Assembly: GCA_963743275.1 (NCBI GenBank)
Contig: CAVUPB010000003.1
Coordinates: 133,251-197,250, forward strand
Reading direction: 5' to 3'
Length of the DNA stretch: 64,000 bases
Origin: JALYLC01 sp963743275
GTDB lineage: Bacteria; Actinomycetota; Thermoleophilia; Gaiellales; JALYLC01
The notes below the pieces were generated by a model. It searched no databases. It was not told the DNA's origin and saw nothing but the letters and a program-made list of their open reading frames with translations. Shown here piece after piece: positions 15,851 through 24,805 of the stretch (position 1 is the stretch's first letter; every line of letters starts with the position of its first letter). The position numbers and the translations under genes are program-made.

Positions 15851-16960
15851 TCACGCGCCGGGAGGCGGAAACCGGAACGGCGCGAGGTCGATCTCCGGCG
15901 TCAGTCCCAGCACCAGGTCGGCGGCCGCGGCCGCGACGGTGGGCGCGAACTTGAAGCCGTGGCCGGAGAATCCGGCGCACACGACCGTGCGCTCGCCGAT
16001 GCGGTCGACGATCGGCGCCTCGCTCGGGGTGAGCGCGTAGCAGCAGACGTCGGCCCCGCGCAGCTCGACCCCCTCGGCGCGCCAGGGCAGGCCCGGGAGG
16101 CGCATCCGCGCCGCGTCGGTCAGCCGCTCCACCTCGGCCGGCGGCGCGATGCGGGCGGCCGGGTCGTCGGGATCGACATCGGGCCCGATCGCGTGTCCGC
16201 CGATCTTCAGCCCTGCGCCGTCGTCGTCGCCGTGCCCGAAGACGTCGAGGTCGTACGTCCACACCGGCAGGCCGGGCGTCGCCAGGCGCAGGTACACGTT
16301 GACCTGTTGCGTCGAGCGGATGGGCGCGTTCGCGATCAACCCGCCCGTCCAGGCGCCCGTGGCGACGAGCACCTGATCGGCCCGCTCGCTCGTGCCGTCG
16401 GCCAGCTCGACCACGCCGTCGCCGATGGCGCGCACCGCGACGCCCTCGCGCAGCAGCGCGCCCGCCGCGGCCGCCAGGCGCGCCATGCCGAGCGTCGCGC
16501 GCCGTGCGTGCAGCACGCCGCACTCGGGGTCGTACAGCACTCCCGCGACGTCCTCGGCCGAGAACGCCGGGAAGGCGCGAATCGCCTCGGCGGGCTCGAG
16601 CAGGCGCACCGGGAGGCCCGCGGCCTCGCACGCCCGCAGCGAGTCGTGGAGGTACTCCGAGAGCTCGATCGCGAACCAGAGCATGCCGGTCTCGTCGAAG
16701 AGCCGCTCGTCGAGCAGATGCTCGAGCTCGCGCCACTGCGTCCGCGCCCGCAGCACGAGCTCCGTGTAGTGCGCGGCCGCGCCGTATTCGAAGCGCAGCA
16801 CCCGCCCCGAGCCCGACGAGGCGGCGAACGCATCGCCCGCCTCGCGCGCGTCGAAGACGGTCACGTCGGCCCCCCGGAGCGCCAGCCGGCGCGCCGCCGC
16901 GAGACCGTAGATGCCGGCCCCGACGACGATGACACGCGGCCTCTCCACGGCGCGCATCAT
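15851..16960 (-). CDS. FAD-dependent amine oxidase, monomeric sarcosine oxidase-like
   Basis: About 369 residues of the DAO family. The N-terminal dinucleotide motif is VIVVGAGIYGLAAARRLALR, followed by Glu/Asp-ending VTVFDAREAG. Near residue 306 CCYALTPSEAPIVD matches the region that carries the Cys-linked flavin in sarcosine and N-methyltryptophan oxidases, and GFSGHGFKFAP is the matching C-terminal flavin motif. It would oxidise an N-methyl or secondary amine to give aldehyde, amine and hydrogen peroxide. Two adjacent ATGs (16960 and 16957) can start the protein. It is divergent from the NadR-like gene. Confidence 0.85.
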   Translation of the reverse strand: MMRAVERPRVIVVGAGIYGLAAARRLALRGADVTVFDAREAGDAFAASSGSGRVLRFEYGAAAHYTELVLRARTQWRELEHLLDERLFDETGMLWFAIELSEYLHDSLRACEAAGLPVRLLEPAEAIRAFPAFSAEDVAGVLYDPECGVLHARRATLGMARLAAAAGALLREGVAVRAIGDGVVELADGTSERADQVLVATGAWTGGLIANAPIRSTQQVNVYLRLATPGLPVWTYDLDVFGHGDDDGAGLKIGGHAIGPDVDPDDPAARIAPPAEVERLTDAARMRLPGLPWRAEGVELRGADVCCYALTPSEAPIVDRIGERTVVCAGFSGHGFKFAPTVAAAAADLVLGLTPEIDLAPFRFPPPGA

Positions 16961-17004
16961 GCCGTACGGTGGCATGGCGGCCGTCCATCGGGCATCGTTC
17001 CCCC

Positions 17005-18021
17005 ATGGCGAGCCCCGAGTCGCGCGGCGTGGCGGCTGGACGGTTCGCACCGTTCCACCGGGGCCACCAGCATCTCATCGAGCGCGCACGCGCGCTCGTC
17101 GACGCGCTCGACGTCGTCGTGGTGCACGCGCCCGACGACGGCCTCGCCCCCGAGTTGCGCACCGGCTGGATCCGCGACGCGTTCGCGGAGCACCCGCTGG
17201 TGCAGGTGCACGCCGTGCCGGCGGGAGCCGATCCCGCGGCAGCGGTACGCGAGCGCCTGGGCACGGCCCCCGACGTCTGCTTCACGGGCGCCGGAGACGA
17301 GGGCTGGGCGGCTGCGCTCGCGCCCCGCCACGTCGAGGTCGACCGCCTCGCCGGGATCGACACCGCCGTCGTGCGCGCCGACGCGCTGGCCGCGCTCGAC
17401 CAGCTGCCGGGCGGCACGCGCGCGTCCGTGGTGCGGCGCGTGTGCGTGCTCGGGGCCGAGAGCACGGGCAAGACGACCGTCGCACGCGACCTCGCCGACG
17501 CGCTGGCGACGGTCTGGGTGCCGGAGTACGGCCGCGACTACACCGAGACGCTGCCGGACCGGCTCCGCTACGTGTGGACGACCCCCGACTTCGAGATCAT
17601 CTCGAAGCGCCAGAACTGGAACGAGGATCGCGCGGCGCGCTACGCCAACCGCATCGTGATCGTCGACACCGACGCGTTCGCGACGTCGCTCTTCCACGAG
17701 CTCTACGTGGGCTACCGCGCCCCCGAGCTCGACGCCTACCTGCGCGGCTACGACCTCTACCTCGTGACGAGCATCGACACGCCGTTCCAGATGGACACGA
17801 CGGGTCTGCGCTACGACGGCGACACGCGGCGCTACATGGACGCGACCTACCGCCGTCACGCGGAGGAGTCGGGCCGGCCGTGGGCCCTGCTGCAAGGCCC
17901 GCCCCAGGAGCGGCTGCGGGTGGCGGTCGACGCCGTGGCGACGATGCTCGAGCGCTACGCCGGCCCGGCCGCACTGACCGATCTGCGCGCGCCCGCGCCG
18001 GTGCGGGTGGCCGCGCGCTGA
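17005..18021 (+). CDS. nadR: NadR-like NMN adenylyltransferase / ribosylnicotinamide kinase
   Basis: A 338-residue bifunctional protein without the N-terminal HTH of the enterobacterial protein. The nucleotidyltransferase domain has GRFAPFHRGHQHLIERA (HXGH) and a degenerate ISxTxxR-like segment IDTAVVRADAL. The kinase domain has Walker A GAESTGKTTVARDL and VWVPEYGRDYTE. It would phosphorylate ribosylnicotinamide to NMN and adenylate NMN to NAD, a salvage route. The ATG at 17005 is chosen because the conserved part starts 13 residues later; a longer form from 16969 has no support. Confidence 0.85.
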   Translation: MASPESRGVAAGRFAPFHRGHQHLIERARALVDALDVVVVHAPDDGLAPELRTGWIRDAFAEHPLVQVHAVPAGADPAAAVRERLGTAPDVCFTGAGDEGWAAALAPRHVEVDRLAGIDTAVVRADALAALDQLPGGTRASVVRRVCVLGAESTGKTTVARDLADALATVWVPEYGRDYTETLPDRLRYVWTTPDFEIISKRQNWNEDRAARYANRIVIVDTDAFATSLFHELYVGYRAPELDAYLRGYDLYLVTSIDTPFQMDTTGLRYDGDTRRYMDATYRRHAEESGRPWALLQGPPQERLRVAVDAVATMLERYAGPAALTDLRAPAPVRVAAR

Positions 18022-18030
18022 CGCCCTGCG

Positions 18031-18813
18031 TCAGGGCGTGGCGGTCGCGCCGCAGGCGCCGAGCGCAAGGCCGCCGATCAGGGTCAGCTCCGCCGGCTTC
18101 GCGGTGAACACCATCGCGAACGTCGTCGCGCGGGTCAGCCGGCGGGCGACGCACGCGAGCGCCTTCGGCGGCACGTGCGCGCGGAAGGCGCGGCGCCACA
18201 TGGCCGTCTCCGATGCCGTGCCGACGCAGCGGTCGAGGACGGCGCCGCCGGCCGCGCGCGCGGTCTTGGCGGCGTAGAACGGGACGACCGACCCGATGCG
18301 GTTGACACAGCGCTGCTCCGCCGGCGCGAGCACGAGGTGCATCGGCTTGGCGGCGAGGCCGTAGAAGACGCCCATGAAATTGCACGCCCGGAAGACCCGG
18401 TCGTACATGCGCAGCTCGTCGAGCCGGGAGCTGACGGCGAGGCGCACCGCCCAGCTGCGCGCGTCCAGCCGCTCGGCGACGCAGCGCAGCTCGGCGTGCT
18501 TCCCGAGCACGCGCGTGAAGTCGAGCTCGCGCATGGCGACCCGCTCGGCACGCGTCATGCAGTTCGCCAGCCCTGCGCTGAGGATCCGCTTCTCGGCCGG
18601 TGTCGCCGCGTAGTAGGGCGCGAGCCAGACGCCCCGCTCGAGACGCCCGTGGAAGAAGCGCGCGATGCAGGCGGCATCGTTCACGGCCACCCCGGGCTCC
18701 TTCGCGCGGATGTCGCCCGCGCTCGCCCAGCGCGGCGCCGCAGCCGCGCCCAGGCCCGGGAACGCGACGAGGGACGCGAGCAGGCCCGCGATGACGCAGA
18801 GGCGGAGTCGCAT
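18031..18813 (-). CDS. Secreted protein with four tandem Cys-pair repeats
   Basis: A 260-residue protein with a clear signal peptide (hydrophobic core about residues 8-25, AAAAP end). I do not recognise the family. The mature part contains eight Cys residues in four pairs at about 49/85, 111/144, 169/196 and 221/254. Each unit begins with C-(I/V) and a nearby Arg (CIARFF, CVAERL, CVNRIG, CVARRL) and ends with a single Cys, giving a period of about 57 residues and four likely disulfide-closed helical repeats. The start is supported by TAGCGT at 18820-18825, 6 nt upstream. It is convergent with the nadR-like gene. Confidence 0.75.
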   Translation of the reverse strand: MRLRLCVIAGLLASLVAFPGLGAAAAPRWASAGDIRAKEPGVAVNDAACIARFFHGRLERGVWLAPYYAATPAEKRILSAGLANCMTRAERVAMRELDFTRVLGKHAELRCVAERLDARSWAVRLAVSSRLDELRMYDRVFRACNFMGVFYGLAAKPMHLVLAPAEQRCVNRIGSVVPFYAAKTARAAGGAVLDRCVGTASETAMWRRAFRAHVPPKALACVARRLTRATTFAMVFTAKPAELTLIGGLALGACGATATP

Positions 18814-18857
18814 GCCCCCACGCTACGCCGGGGACGGGGGACGCGCCTATCCCCATT

Positions 18858-19862
18858 TCAGGCGTAGCGCAGGCGCTGCCCGATGCCGAGGCGCGCCGCC
18901 TTCTCGAGCATGGCGTGCCCGAGCGCGATGTCGCTGAGGCTGAGGCCGCGGTGCCAGAAGAGGATCGTCTCGTCGTCGCGCTCGCGGCCCGGCCGCGCCC
19001 CGGCCACGATCTGCCCGAGCTCGGCGTGCAGCGTCTGCTCCGAGAGCTTGCCTGCCTCGACATGCGCGCGCAGCGAGCCGAACGGGCCACTGCGGCACTG
19101 GCCCCAGTCGTCGACGACGAGCTTGGCCATGATGTCGGTCAGCGAGAGCTCGACCGCGCTCATGGTGCCGTAGGGCACGACCAGCGCGCCGGGCTCGATC
19201 CACTCCGTCCGCAGCAGCGGCTCGGGCCGCTCGAGACGCGCGGCCTCGACGACGATGTCGGCGCCGCGCACGACCGACTCCCAGTCGTCGCACACGACCA
19301 CGGGGCGGCCGAGGTCGCGCTCGAGCTGCGCGCCGAACGCCTCGCGGCTCTCGCGCCGCCGCGAGTGGATGCGGATCTCGCCGAGGTCGAAGAGGTGCGC
19401 GAGCAGGCGCACGTTCCAGTACGCCGTCCCGCGCGCGCCGATGTGGCCGAGCACCCGTGCTCCCGAACGCGCGAGGTGGCGGGCGCCGAGCGCGGTGACG
19501 GCGCCGGTGCGCATGTCCGTGAGCCCGGCGGCGTCGATCACGGCCTGCGGGACGCCGGTGCGCGGGTCGTAGAGCGTGAGCAGGCCGTTCTCGGACGGCA
19601 GGCCGCGCCGGTAGTTGTCCACGTAGTCGCCGACGACCTTGACGCCGGCCAGCGCGAGCGGGGCGATGTAGCCGCGCAGCACGTTGAAGTGCCCGCGGAA
19701 GGCGTCGTCGGGCCGCAGGTGCACGCGCGGCTCGATCACCGTCTCGCCGAGACCCTGCGCGCGCAGGCCGCCTTCGACCGCGTCCAGGATCTCGTCGTCC
19801 GTCAGCTCGAGCGCCTCGACGTCGGGACGGTTGAGGTAGGTCAGGAAGAGCTCCTCCGCCAT
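18858..19862 (-). CDS. Ornithine cyclodeaminase / mu-crystallin family enzyme
   Basis: A 334-residue Rossmann protein: an N-terminal dimerisation part with LTDDEILDAVEGGL, then TDMRTGAVTALGARHLAR and the nucleotide-binding VLGHIGARGTAYWNVRLLA. Homologues include ornithine cyclodeaminase, alanine dehydrogenase, ketimine reductase and tauropine-type enzymes, so the substrate is uncertain. The first glycine of the usual GxGxxA reads HIGARGTA, a mild deviation. The ATG at 19862 follows the pilin terminator closely. Confidence 0.82.
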   Translation of the reverse strand: MAEELFLTYLNRPDVEALELTDDEILDAVEGGLRAQGLGETVIEPRVHLRPDDAFRGHFNVLRGYIAPLALAGVKVVGDYVDNYRRGLPSENGLLTLYDPRTGVPQAVIDAAGLTDMRTGAVTALGARHLARSGARVLGHIGARGTAYWNVRLLAHLFDLGEIRIHSRRRESREAFGAQLERDLGRPVVVCDDWESVVRGADIVVEAARLERPEPLLRTEWIEPGALVVPYGTMSAVELSLTDIMAKLVVDDWGQCRSGPFGSLRAHVEAGKLSEQTLHAELGQIVAGARPGRERDDETILFWHRGLSLSDIALGHAMLEKAARLGIGQRLRYA

Positions 19863-19883
19863 CGCGGGCAGTATGCGCGACGG

Positions 19884-19918
19884 AAAACAGAGAGAGGCGC
19901 CGATCCGGCGCCCCTCTC
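19884..19918 (-). terminator. Intrinsic terminator of the Flp pilin gene
   Basis: On the minus strand a GC-rich stem (GAGAGG and CGCCG pairing with CGGCG and CCTCTC, two bulged C) is followed by CTGTTTTCC. It lies about 50 nt downstream of the pilin stop and is the clearest intrinsic terminator in the window. Confidence 0.7.
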
Positions 19919-19965
19919 GTCGAACAGAAGAAGACGCGAGCCCGCCGGCCCGCGACGGTACGGGT

Positions 19966-20136
19966 CTAGATCTGGGTCGTGACGGTGTCGAGCGCACCCG
20001 AGATCGCGCCGGACAGGTACCCGAGAGCGAGGAAGACGCCGATCGCGATGACGGCGAGGACGACGGCGTACTCGGCCATCGTCTGGCCGCTTTCACGCTC
20101 TGTCAGTGCATGGATCCGATCGAGGATGGTGCGCAT
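19966..20136 (-). CDS. Flp/Fap-type IVb pilin
   Basis: A 56-residue prepilin. The sequence ESGQTMAEYAVVLAVIAIGV is the Flp hallmark: a prepilin-peptidase site followed by Glu5 and Tyr6 of the mature protein and a single hydrophobic helix. The leader is MRTILDRIHALTERESG, shorter than in type IVa pilins. A strong AGGGAGG lies 6 nt before the ATG and an intrinsic terminator follows, so the gene is monocistronic. It should be assembled by a tad machinery, but no tad genes are present in the window; either they are elsewhere or this is one of several scattered pilin copies. Confidence 0.9.
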   Translation of the reverse strand: MRTILDRIHALTERESGQTMAEYAVVLAVIAIGVFLALGYLSGAISGALDTVTTQI

Positions 20137-20285
20137 TTCGAGCCTCCCTGTGAGCCGGGCTCCTCGTGCGAGAAGCCTCTTGCGACTGGCACCAGTAACC
20201 GCCCGTCATGCCATACCCGATATCCCCCGTGCAGGGTAATTCGCGTCACCCGCTCGCTTCGGGGCCGACCTTTAGACTGGCAGTC

Positions 20286-20936
20286 GTGATCGACGCCGAT
20301 TCGCACGCGATCTCCTCGCCCGAGCAGCTCTGGGAGCTCTTCGGCGAGCCTCTGCCGCGCGTCGTGGCGAAGGAGCTGCCGGCGCTCGACGTTCGCGCCC
20401 GGGAGTTCATCGCCGCATCGCCGTTCCTCGTGATGGCGACGACGGGCGCCGATGGCTCGTGCGACGCCGGCCCCAAGGGCGGGCCCCCGGGTTTCGTCGG
20501 CGTCATGACGGATACGCGACTACTTGTCCCGGAGTTCCCCGGCAACCGTCGCTTCGATGGCGTGCAGAACCTCGTCACGCGCCCCGGCATCGGCCTGCTC
20601 TTCGTCGTGCCCGGAATCTCCGAGACGCTGCGCGTCAACGGCTTCGCGCAGCTCACGCGCGATCCGGCGCTGCTCGACGCGTGCTCCGTGGACGGGCGGC
20701 GGCCCTGGTTCGTCGCCGACGTGGAGGTGCGGCAGGTCTTCAGCCACTGCGGCAAGGCCTTCCTGCGCGGCCACCTGTGGCAGACGGCGACGTGGCCCGA
20801 GCCCGACACGGTGCGCAGCCCGAGCCGCTCCATCGCCGAGCCCGCGGAGGCCGAGCAGCGAGCCGAGTCGGAGGTGCGCCGGGAGGTCGAGGCCGCCTAC
20901 GAGCCCCTGCTCTACGGAGAGCCCGCTCCGGATTGA
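20286..20936 (+). CDS. FMN-binding PPOX-type flavoprotein (MSMEG_1061-like)
   Basis: A 216-residue split-barrel protein. The pyridoxamine-5'-phosphate-oxidase-like core includes SPFLVMATTGADGSCDAGPK and LLVPEFPGNRRFDGVQNLV, followed by VRQVFSHCGKAFLRGHLW. Members of the MSMEG_1061 group bind FMN or F420-type flavins and reduce diverse substrates; the physiological role is unknown. Start at GTG 20286, 7 nt after TAGACT at 20273-20278, indicates a leaderless message. The C-terminal 40 residues are acidic. Confidence 0.85.
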   Translation: MIDADSHAISSPEQLWELFGEPLPRVVAKELPALDVRAREFIAASPFLVMATTGADGSCDAGPKGGPPGFVGVMTDTRLLVPEFPGNRRFDGVQNLVTRPGIGLLFVVPGISETLRVNGFAQLTRDPALLDACSVDGRRPWFVADVEVRQVFSHCGKAFLRGHLWQTATWPEPDTVRSPSRSIAEPAEAEQRAESEVRREVEAAYEPLLYGEPAPD

Positions 20937-20993
20937 CGTTCCGCGGACCTCCGGCCGGCCGTGCCATTCACACGACGACGACAAGGAGCCCGC

Positions 20994-21386
20994 ATGACAA
21001 CTCCCTACACGCTCAAGAAGCTGACCGACGTCGAGGACGCGGCCGTCAAGGGCGGATTCGCCGAGATCCAGGAGGCGCGCTTCGCCAAGCACGACCTCGA
21101 CGCCGAGGACACGGGCGTCAGCCTGCACTGCCTCAAGGCGGGCCGCCGCCAGACCTTCGGCCACAAGCACGACGACGCCGAGGAGGTGTATGTCGTGCTC
21201 GCCGGCTCCGGGCGCGTGAAGCTCGACGACGAGATCGTGGCGCTCGGGCCGCTCGACGCGATCCGCGTCGCCCCCAAGGTCGTCCGCGCGTTCGAGGCGG
21301 GCCCCGACAACGACCTCGAGCTGCTCGCCGTCGGCCCGCGCCACGACGGCGACGGGGAGATCATCCCCGGGTGGTGGGCCGACTGA
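20994..21386 (+). CDS. Cupin-domain protein
   Basis: A 130-residue single cupin. The metal-site motifs are present in part: RRQTFGHKHDDAEEVYVVLAG supplies two His and a Glu, and the second motif (LGPLDAIRVAPKVVRAFEAG) lacks the usual final His, so metal binding may be altered. Function cannot be assigned beyond the fold. AAGGAG six nt upstream supports the ATG. It follows the flavoprotein gene by 57 nt and may be co-transcribed; it is convergent with ackA. Confidence 0.85.
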   Translation: MTTPYTLKKLTDVEDAAVKGGFAEIQEARFAKHDLDAEDTGVSLHCLKAGRRQTFGHKHDDAEEVYVVLAGSGRVKLDDEIVALGPLDAIRVAPKVVRAFEAGPDNDLELLAVGPRHDGDGEIIPGWWAD

Positions 21387-21390
21387 GGGC

Positions 21391-22413
21391 CTACGACCCG
21401 AGCAGACGGCGGAGCGAGCGCGCGACGACGAGGTCCTCGCGCGCTCGCACGACGACCAGCCGTACGCGCGAGCCGGCGCTCGCGATCTCGCCGCCCGCCG
21501 GGGGCGCGTCGTTGAGCCTGCCGTCGAGCTCGGCGCCGAGCACGCCCAGCCGCGCGCAGACCCGCGCCCGCACGAATGCCGAGCCCTCCCCCACGCCGCC
21601 CGTGAACACGATCGCGTCGAGGCCGCCGAGCGCGACCGCCATCGCGCCGACGGCGGTCGCGATGCGGTAGCAGTAGACGTCGAGCGCGCTCCGCGCAGCC
21701 GGCTCCGGGGAGCGCTCGAGCTCCTCGACGCTGCCCGAGATGCCCGACAGCCCGAGCAGGCCCGACGCGTGCTCGAGCGCCTCGTCGACCTCGGCCGGCG
21801 AGGCCGCGCCGCTGCGCAGCAGGTAGATGACCGCCGCGGCGTCGAGCGAGCCGGAGCGCGTCGCCATGGGCACGCCTTCGAGCGGGCTGAAGCCCATCGT
21901 CGTGTCGAGCGAGCGGCCGTCGCGCACGGCGCTCACCGAGCAGCCGCCGCCGAGGTGACAGACGACGAGCCGCTCGACCGGCACCTGCTCGGCCGCCCAC
22001 TCGAGCGAGAGCCCGTGAAACCCGTAGCGGCGGATGTGCAGCGCCGTGCGCCAGTGCTCCGGCACGGCGTACGCCGAGGCCTCGTCGGGCATGGCGGCAT
22101 GGAACTCGGTGTCGAAGACGGCGACCTGCGGCAGTCCCGGCAGCAGGCGGCGCGCCTCCTCGATGGCGGCGAGCGCCGGTGCGTTGTGGAGCGGCGCGAG
22201 CGCGACGAGGGCGTGTAGCTCGGCGAGCGTCTCGTCGTCGATCAGCACGGGCGCCCGGAAGCTCGGGCCGCCGTGCACCACGCGGTGGCCGACCGCGACG
22301 ACATCGGCCGGCGCCTCGGCGAGCGACGCGACCGCCCGGCTGTCCCCGTCTTCGCCGACCGCCGAGAGCTTGAGGCTCGTCGAGCCGGCGTTGACGACGA
22401 GGACGCTGCTCAA
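21391..22413 (-). CDS. ackA: Acetate kinase
   Basis: A 340-residue ASKHA kinase, about 50 residues shorter than the common form but with the core motifs: VLVVNAGSTSLKL, VGHRVVHGG, FDTEFHAAMPD, RRYGFHGLSLEW, CHLGGGCSVSAV and FTGGVGEGSAFVR. It interconverts acetyl phosphate plus ADP and acetate plus ATP. The start is TTG 22413, 4 nt after the phosphoketolase stop, so the two are one operon: phosphoketolase supplies acetyl phosphate and this enzyme recovers ATP. The short length reflects a reduced insertion between the two halves; activity seems intact by motif. Confidence 0.92.
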   Translation of the reverse strand: MSSVLVVNAGSTSLKLSAVGEDGDSRAVASLAEAPADVVAVGHRVVHGGPSFRAPVLIDDETLAELHALVALAPLHNAPALAAIEEARRLLPGLPQVAVFDTEFHAAMPDEASAYAVPEHWRTALHIRRYGFHGLSLEWAAEQVPVERLVVCHLGGGCSVSAVRDGRSLDTTMGFSPLEGVPMATRSGSLDAAAVIYLLRSGAASPAEVDEALEHASGLLGLSGISGSVEELERSPEPAARSALDVYCYRIATAVGAMAVALGGLDAIVFTGGVGEGSAFVRARVCARLGVLGAELDGRLNDAPPAGGEIASAGSRVRLVVVRAREDLVVARSLRRLLGS

Positions 22414-22417
22414 GCGC

Positions 22418-24805
22418 TCAGCCCGGCCAGACCCAGCCGGAGACGTCGGGACGGTCCTCGCCGTGCTCGCGTGTATGCGCGCGGCAGCGCAGCCGCTCGT
22501 CCTGCATGTCCTGGCGCAGGTGCGCGGCGACCTCGGAGAGGCCCGGCACGCGGTCGATCACGTCGGTCACGAGGTGGAAGCGGTCGAGGTCGTTGAGCAT
22601 GACCATGTCGAAGGGCGTCGTGGTCGTGCCCTCTTCCTTGTAGCCGCGGACGTGGAGGTTCTCGTGATTCGCACGCCGGTAGGTGAGGCGGTGGATCAGC
22701 CACGGATAGCCGTGATAGGCGAAGACGACGGGGCGGTCGGGCGTGAAGATCGCATCGAACTCCGCGTCCGAAAGGCCGTGCGGATGCTCGCTGTCGGGCT
22801 GCAGGCGCATGAGGTCGACGACGTTGACGACGCGCACGCGCAGGTCCGGCAGGTGCTCGCGCAGCAGCGCGACCGCCGCGAGCGTCTCGAGCGTGGGCAC
22901 GTCGCCGCAGCAGGCCATCACGACGTCGGGCTCGTGTTCGCCGTCGTTCGAGGCCCACTCCCAGATGCCGATGCCGCGCGTGCAGTGCGCGATGGCATCG
23001 TCGATCGACAGGTACGAGAGCGCGGGCGCCTTGCCCGCGACGACGACGTTGACGTAGTTGCGGCTGCGCAGGCAGTGGTCCATGACCGAGAGGAGGCAGT
23101 TGGCGTCGGGCGGCAGATAGACGCGGATGACCTCGGCCTTCTTGTTGACGACGTGGTCGATGAAGCCCGGGTCCTGGTGCGAGAAGCCGTTGTGATCCTG
23201 CTGCCACACGTGCGAGGTGAGCAGGTAGTTGAGCGATGCGAGCGGCCTGCGCCACGGGATCCGCTGCGAGGTCTTGAGCCACTTCGCGTGCTGGTTGAAC
23301 ATCGAGTCGATGATGTGGATGAAGGCCTCGTAGCAGTCGAAGAGGCCGTGGCGACCGGTCAGCAGGTAGCCCTCGAGCCAGCCCTGGCAGAGGTGCTCCG
23401 AGAGCACCTCCATGACGCGCCCGTCGGGGCCGAGGCCCTCGTCGGTCGCCATGCGCTCGCCCTGCCAGGCGCGCGTCGTCTGCTCGAACACCGCCGTCAG
23501 CCGGTTCGAGGCCGTCTCGTCGGGCCCGACGATGCGGAAGTTGCTGCGATTGCCGACGACGACGTCGCGCAGGAAGGCGCCGAGCACGCGCGTCGCCTCG
23601 GCCCGCCCCCTGCCGGGCTCGGCGACGTCGACGGCGTAGTCGCGGAAGTCGGGCAGGATCAGCTCGCGCAGCAGCGCGCCGCCGTTGGCGTGCGGATTGG
23701 CGCTCATGCGCCGCTCGCCCGCGGGCGCGAGCGCCGCGATCTCGGGCGCGAGCGCCCCGGCCTCGTCGAACAGCTCGGCCGGGCGGTAGCTGCGCATCCA
23801 GCCTTCGAGCAGGTCGCGATGCCCGTCGTTGTTGCGCGCGTCGGCGATCGGCACCTGGTGCGATCGCCACGTGTCCTCGACCGGGAGGCCGTCGACCGTC
23901 TTCGGGCACGTCCAGCCCTTGGGCGTGCGCAGCACGATCATCGGCCACGACGGGCGCTCGCTCAGGCGGCCGGCGCGGGCCGCCTCCTGGATGCGCGCGA
24001 TCTCGTCGCAGGCCTCGTCGAGCGTCGCCGCGAGCACCTGGTGGACGTGCGCGGGATCCTCGCCGTCGAAGCCGCCGGTCACCATCAGCGGCCGCCAGCC
24101 GTAGCCCGTGAGGAGCGCGCGCAGCTCGAACTCGGGGATGCGCGCGAGCACGGTCGGGTTCGCGATCTTGTAGCCGTTGAGGTGCAGGATCGGCAGCACC
24201 GCGCCGTCGGTCACGGGATTCAGGAACTTGTTCGAGTGCCAGCTCGTCGCGAGCGGGCCGGTCTCGGCCTCGCCGTCGCCGACCACGCACGCGACGGTGA
24301 GGTCGGGGTTGTCGAACGCGGCCCCGAACGCGTGCGCGAGCGCGTACCCGAGCTCGCCGCCCTCGTGGATGGATCCGGGCGTCTCGGGCGCGCAGTGGCT
24401 CGGGATGCCGCCGGGGAACGAGAACTGGTGGAAGAGCTGCTGCAGCCCGCGCTCGTCGCGGCCGATCTGCGCGTAGAGCTCGCTGTAGGTGCCCTCGAGA
24501 TACGCGTTCGCGACGATGCCCGGCCCGCCGTGACCGGGCCCGGTCACGTAGATCATGTCGAGGTCGCGCGCGCGGATGACGCGGTTGAGGTGCGCCCAGA
24601 GCAGGTTCAGCCCGGGCGTCGTGCCCCAGTGGCCGAGCAGGCGCGGCTTGACGTGCTCGGCCGCGAGCGGCTCGCGCAGCAGCGGATTGGCGAGCAGGTA
24701 GATCTGGCCGACCGAGAGGTAGTTGGCGGCGCGCCACCACGCGTCGATGAGGCGGAGCTCCTCCTCGGAGAGCGGGCCGAGCGCCGCGGCGTGCGAAGGG
24801 GCCAT
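22418..24805 (-). CDS. xpk: Xylulose-5-phosphate/fructose-6-phosphate phosphoketolase
   Basis: A 795-residue thiamine-diphosphate enzyme of normal length. The N-terminal part has GHWGTTPGLNLLWAHLNR and GPGHGGPGIVANAYLEGTYSE; the ThDP motif is CVVGDGEAETGPLATSWHSN; and HLNGYKIANPTVLARI follows, all diagnostic. It cleaves xylulose-5-phosphate (or fructose-6-phosphate) with phosphate to acetyl phosphate and glyceraldehyde-3-phosphate (or erythrose-4-phosphate). With ackA directly downstream it forms a short carbon-saving bypass. The ATG at 24805 is 6 nt after TACGCT (24812-24817), so it is probably leaderless. Confidence 0.97.
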   Translation of the reverse strand: MAPSHAAALGPLSEEELRLIDAWWRAANYLSVGQIYLLANPLLREPLAAEHVKPRLLGHWGTTPGLNLLWAHLNRVIRARDLDMIYVTGPGHGGPGIVANAYLEGTYSELYAQIGRDERGLQQLFHQFSFPGGIPSHCAPETPGSIHEGGELGYALAHAFGAAFDNPDLTVACVVGDGEAETGPLATSWHSNKFLNPVTDGAVLPILHLNGYKIANPTVLARIPEFELRALLTGYGWRPLMVTGGFDGEDPAHVHQVLAATLDEACDEIARIQEAARAGRLSERPSWPMIVLRTPKGWTCPKTVDGLPVEDTWRSHQVPIADARNNDGHRDLLEGWMRSYRPAELFDEAGALAPEIAALAPAGERRMSANPHANGGALLRELILPDFRDYAVDVAEPGRGRAEATRVLGAFLRDVVVGNRSNFRIVGPDETASNRLTAVFEQTTRAWQGERMATDEGLGPDGRVMEVLSEHLCQGWLEGYLLTGRHGLFDCYEAFIHIIDSMFNQHAKWLKTSQRIPWRRPLASLNYLLTSHVWQQDHNGFSHQDPGFIDHVVNKKAEVIRVYLPPDANCLLSVMDHCLRSRNYVNVVVAGKAPALSYLSIDDAIAHCTRGIGIWEWASNDGEHEPDVVMACCGDVPTLETLAAVALLREHLPDLRVRVVNVVDLMRLQPDSEHPHGLSDAEFDAIFTPDRPVVFAYHGYPWLIHRLTYRRANHENLHVRGYKEEGTTTTPFDMVMLNDLDRFHLVTDVIDRVPGLSEVAAHLRQDMQDERLRCRAHTREHGEDRPDVSGWVWPG

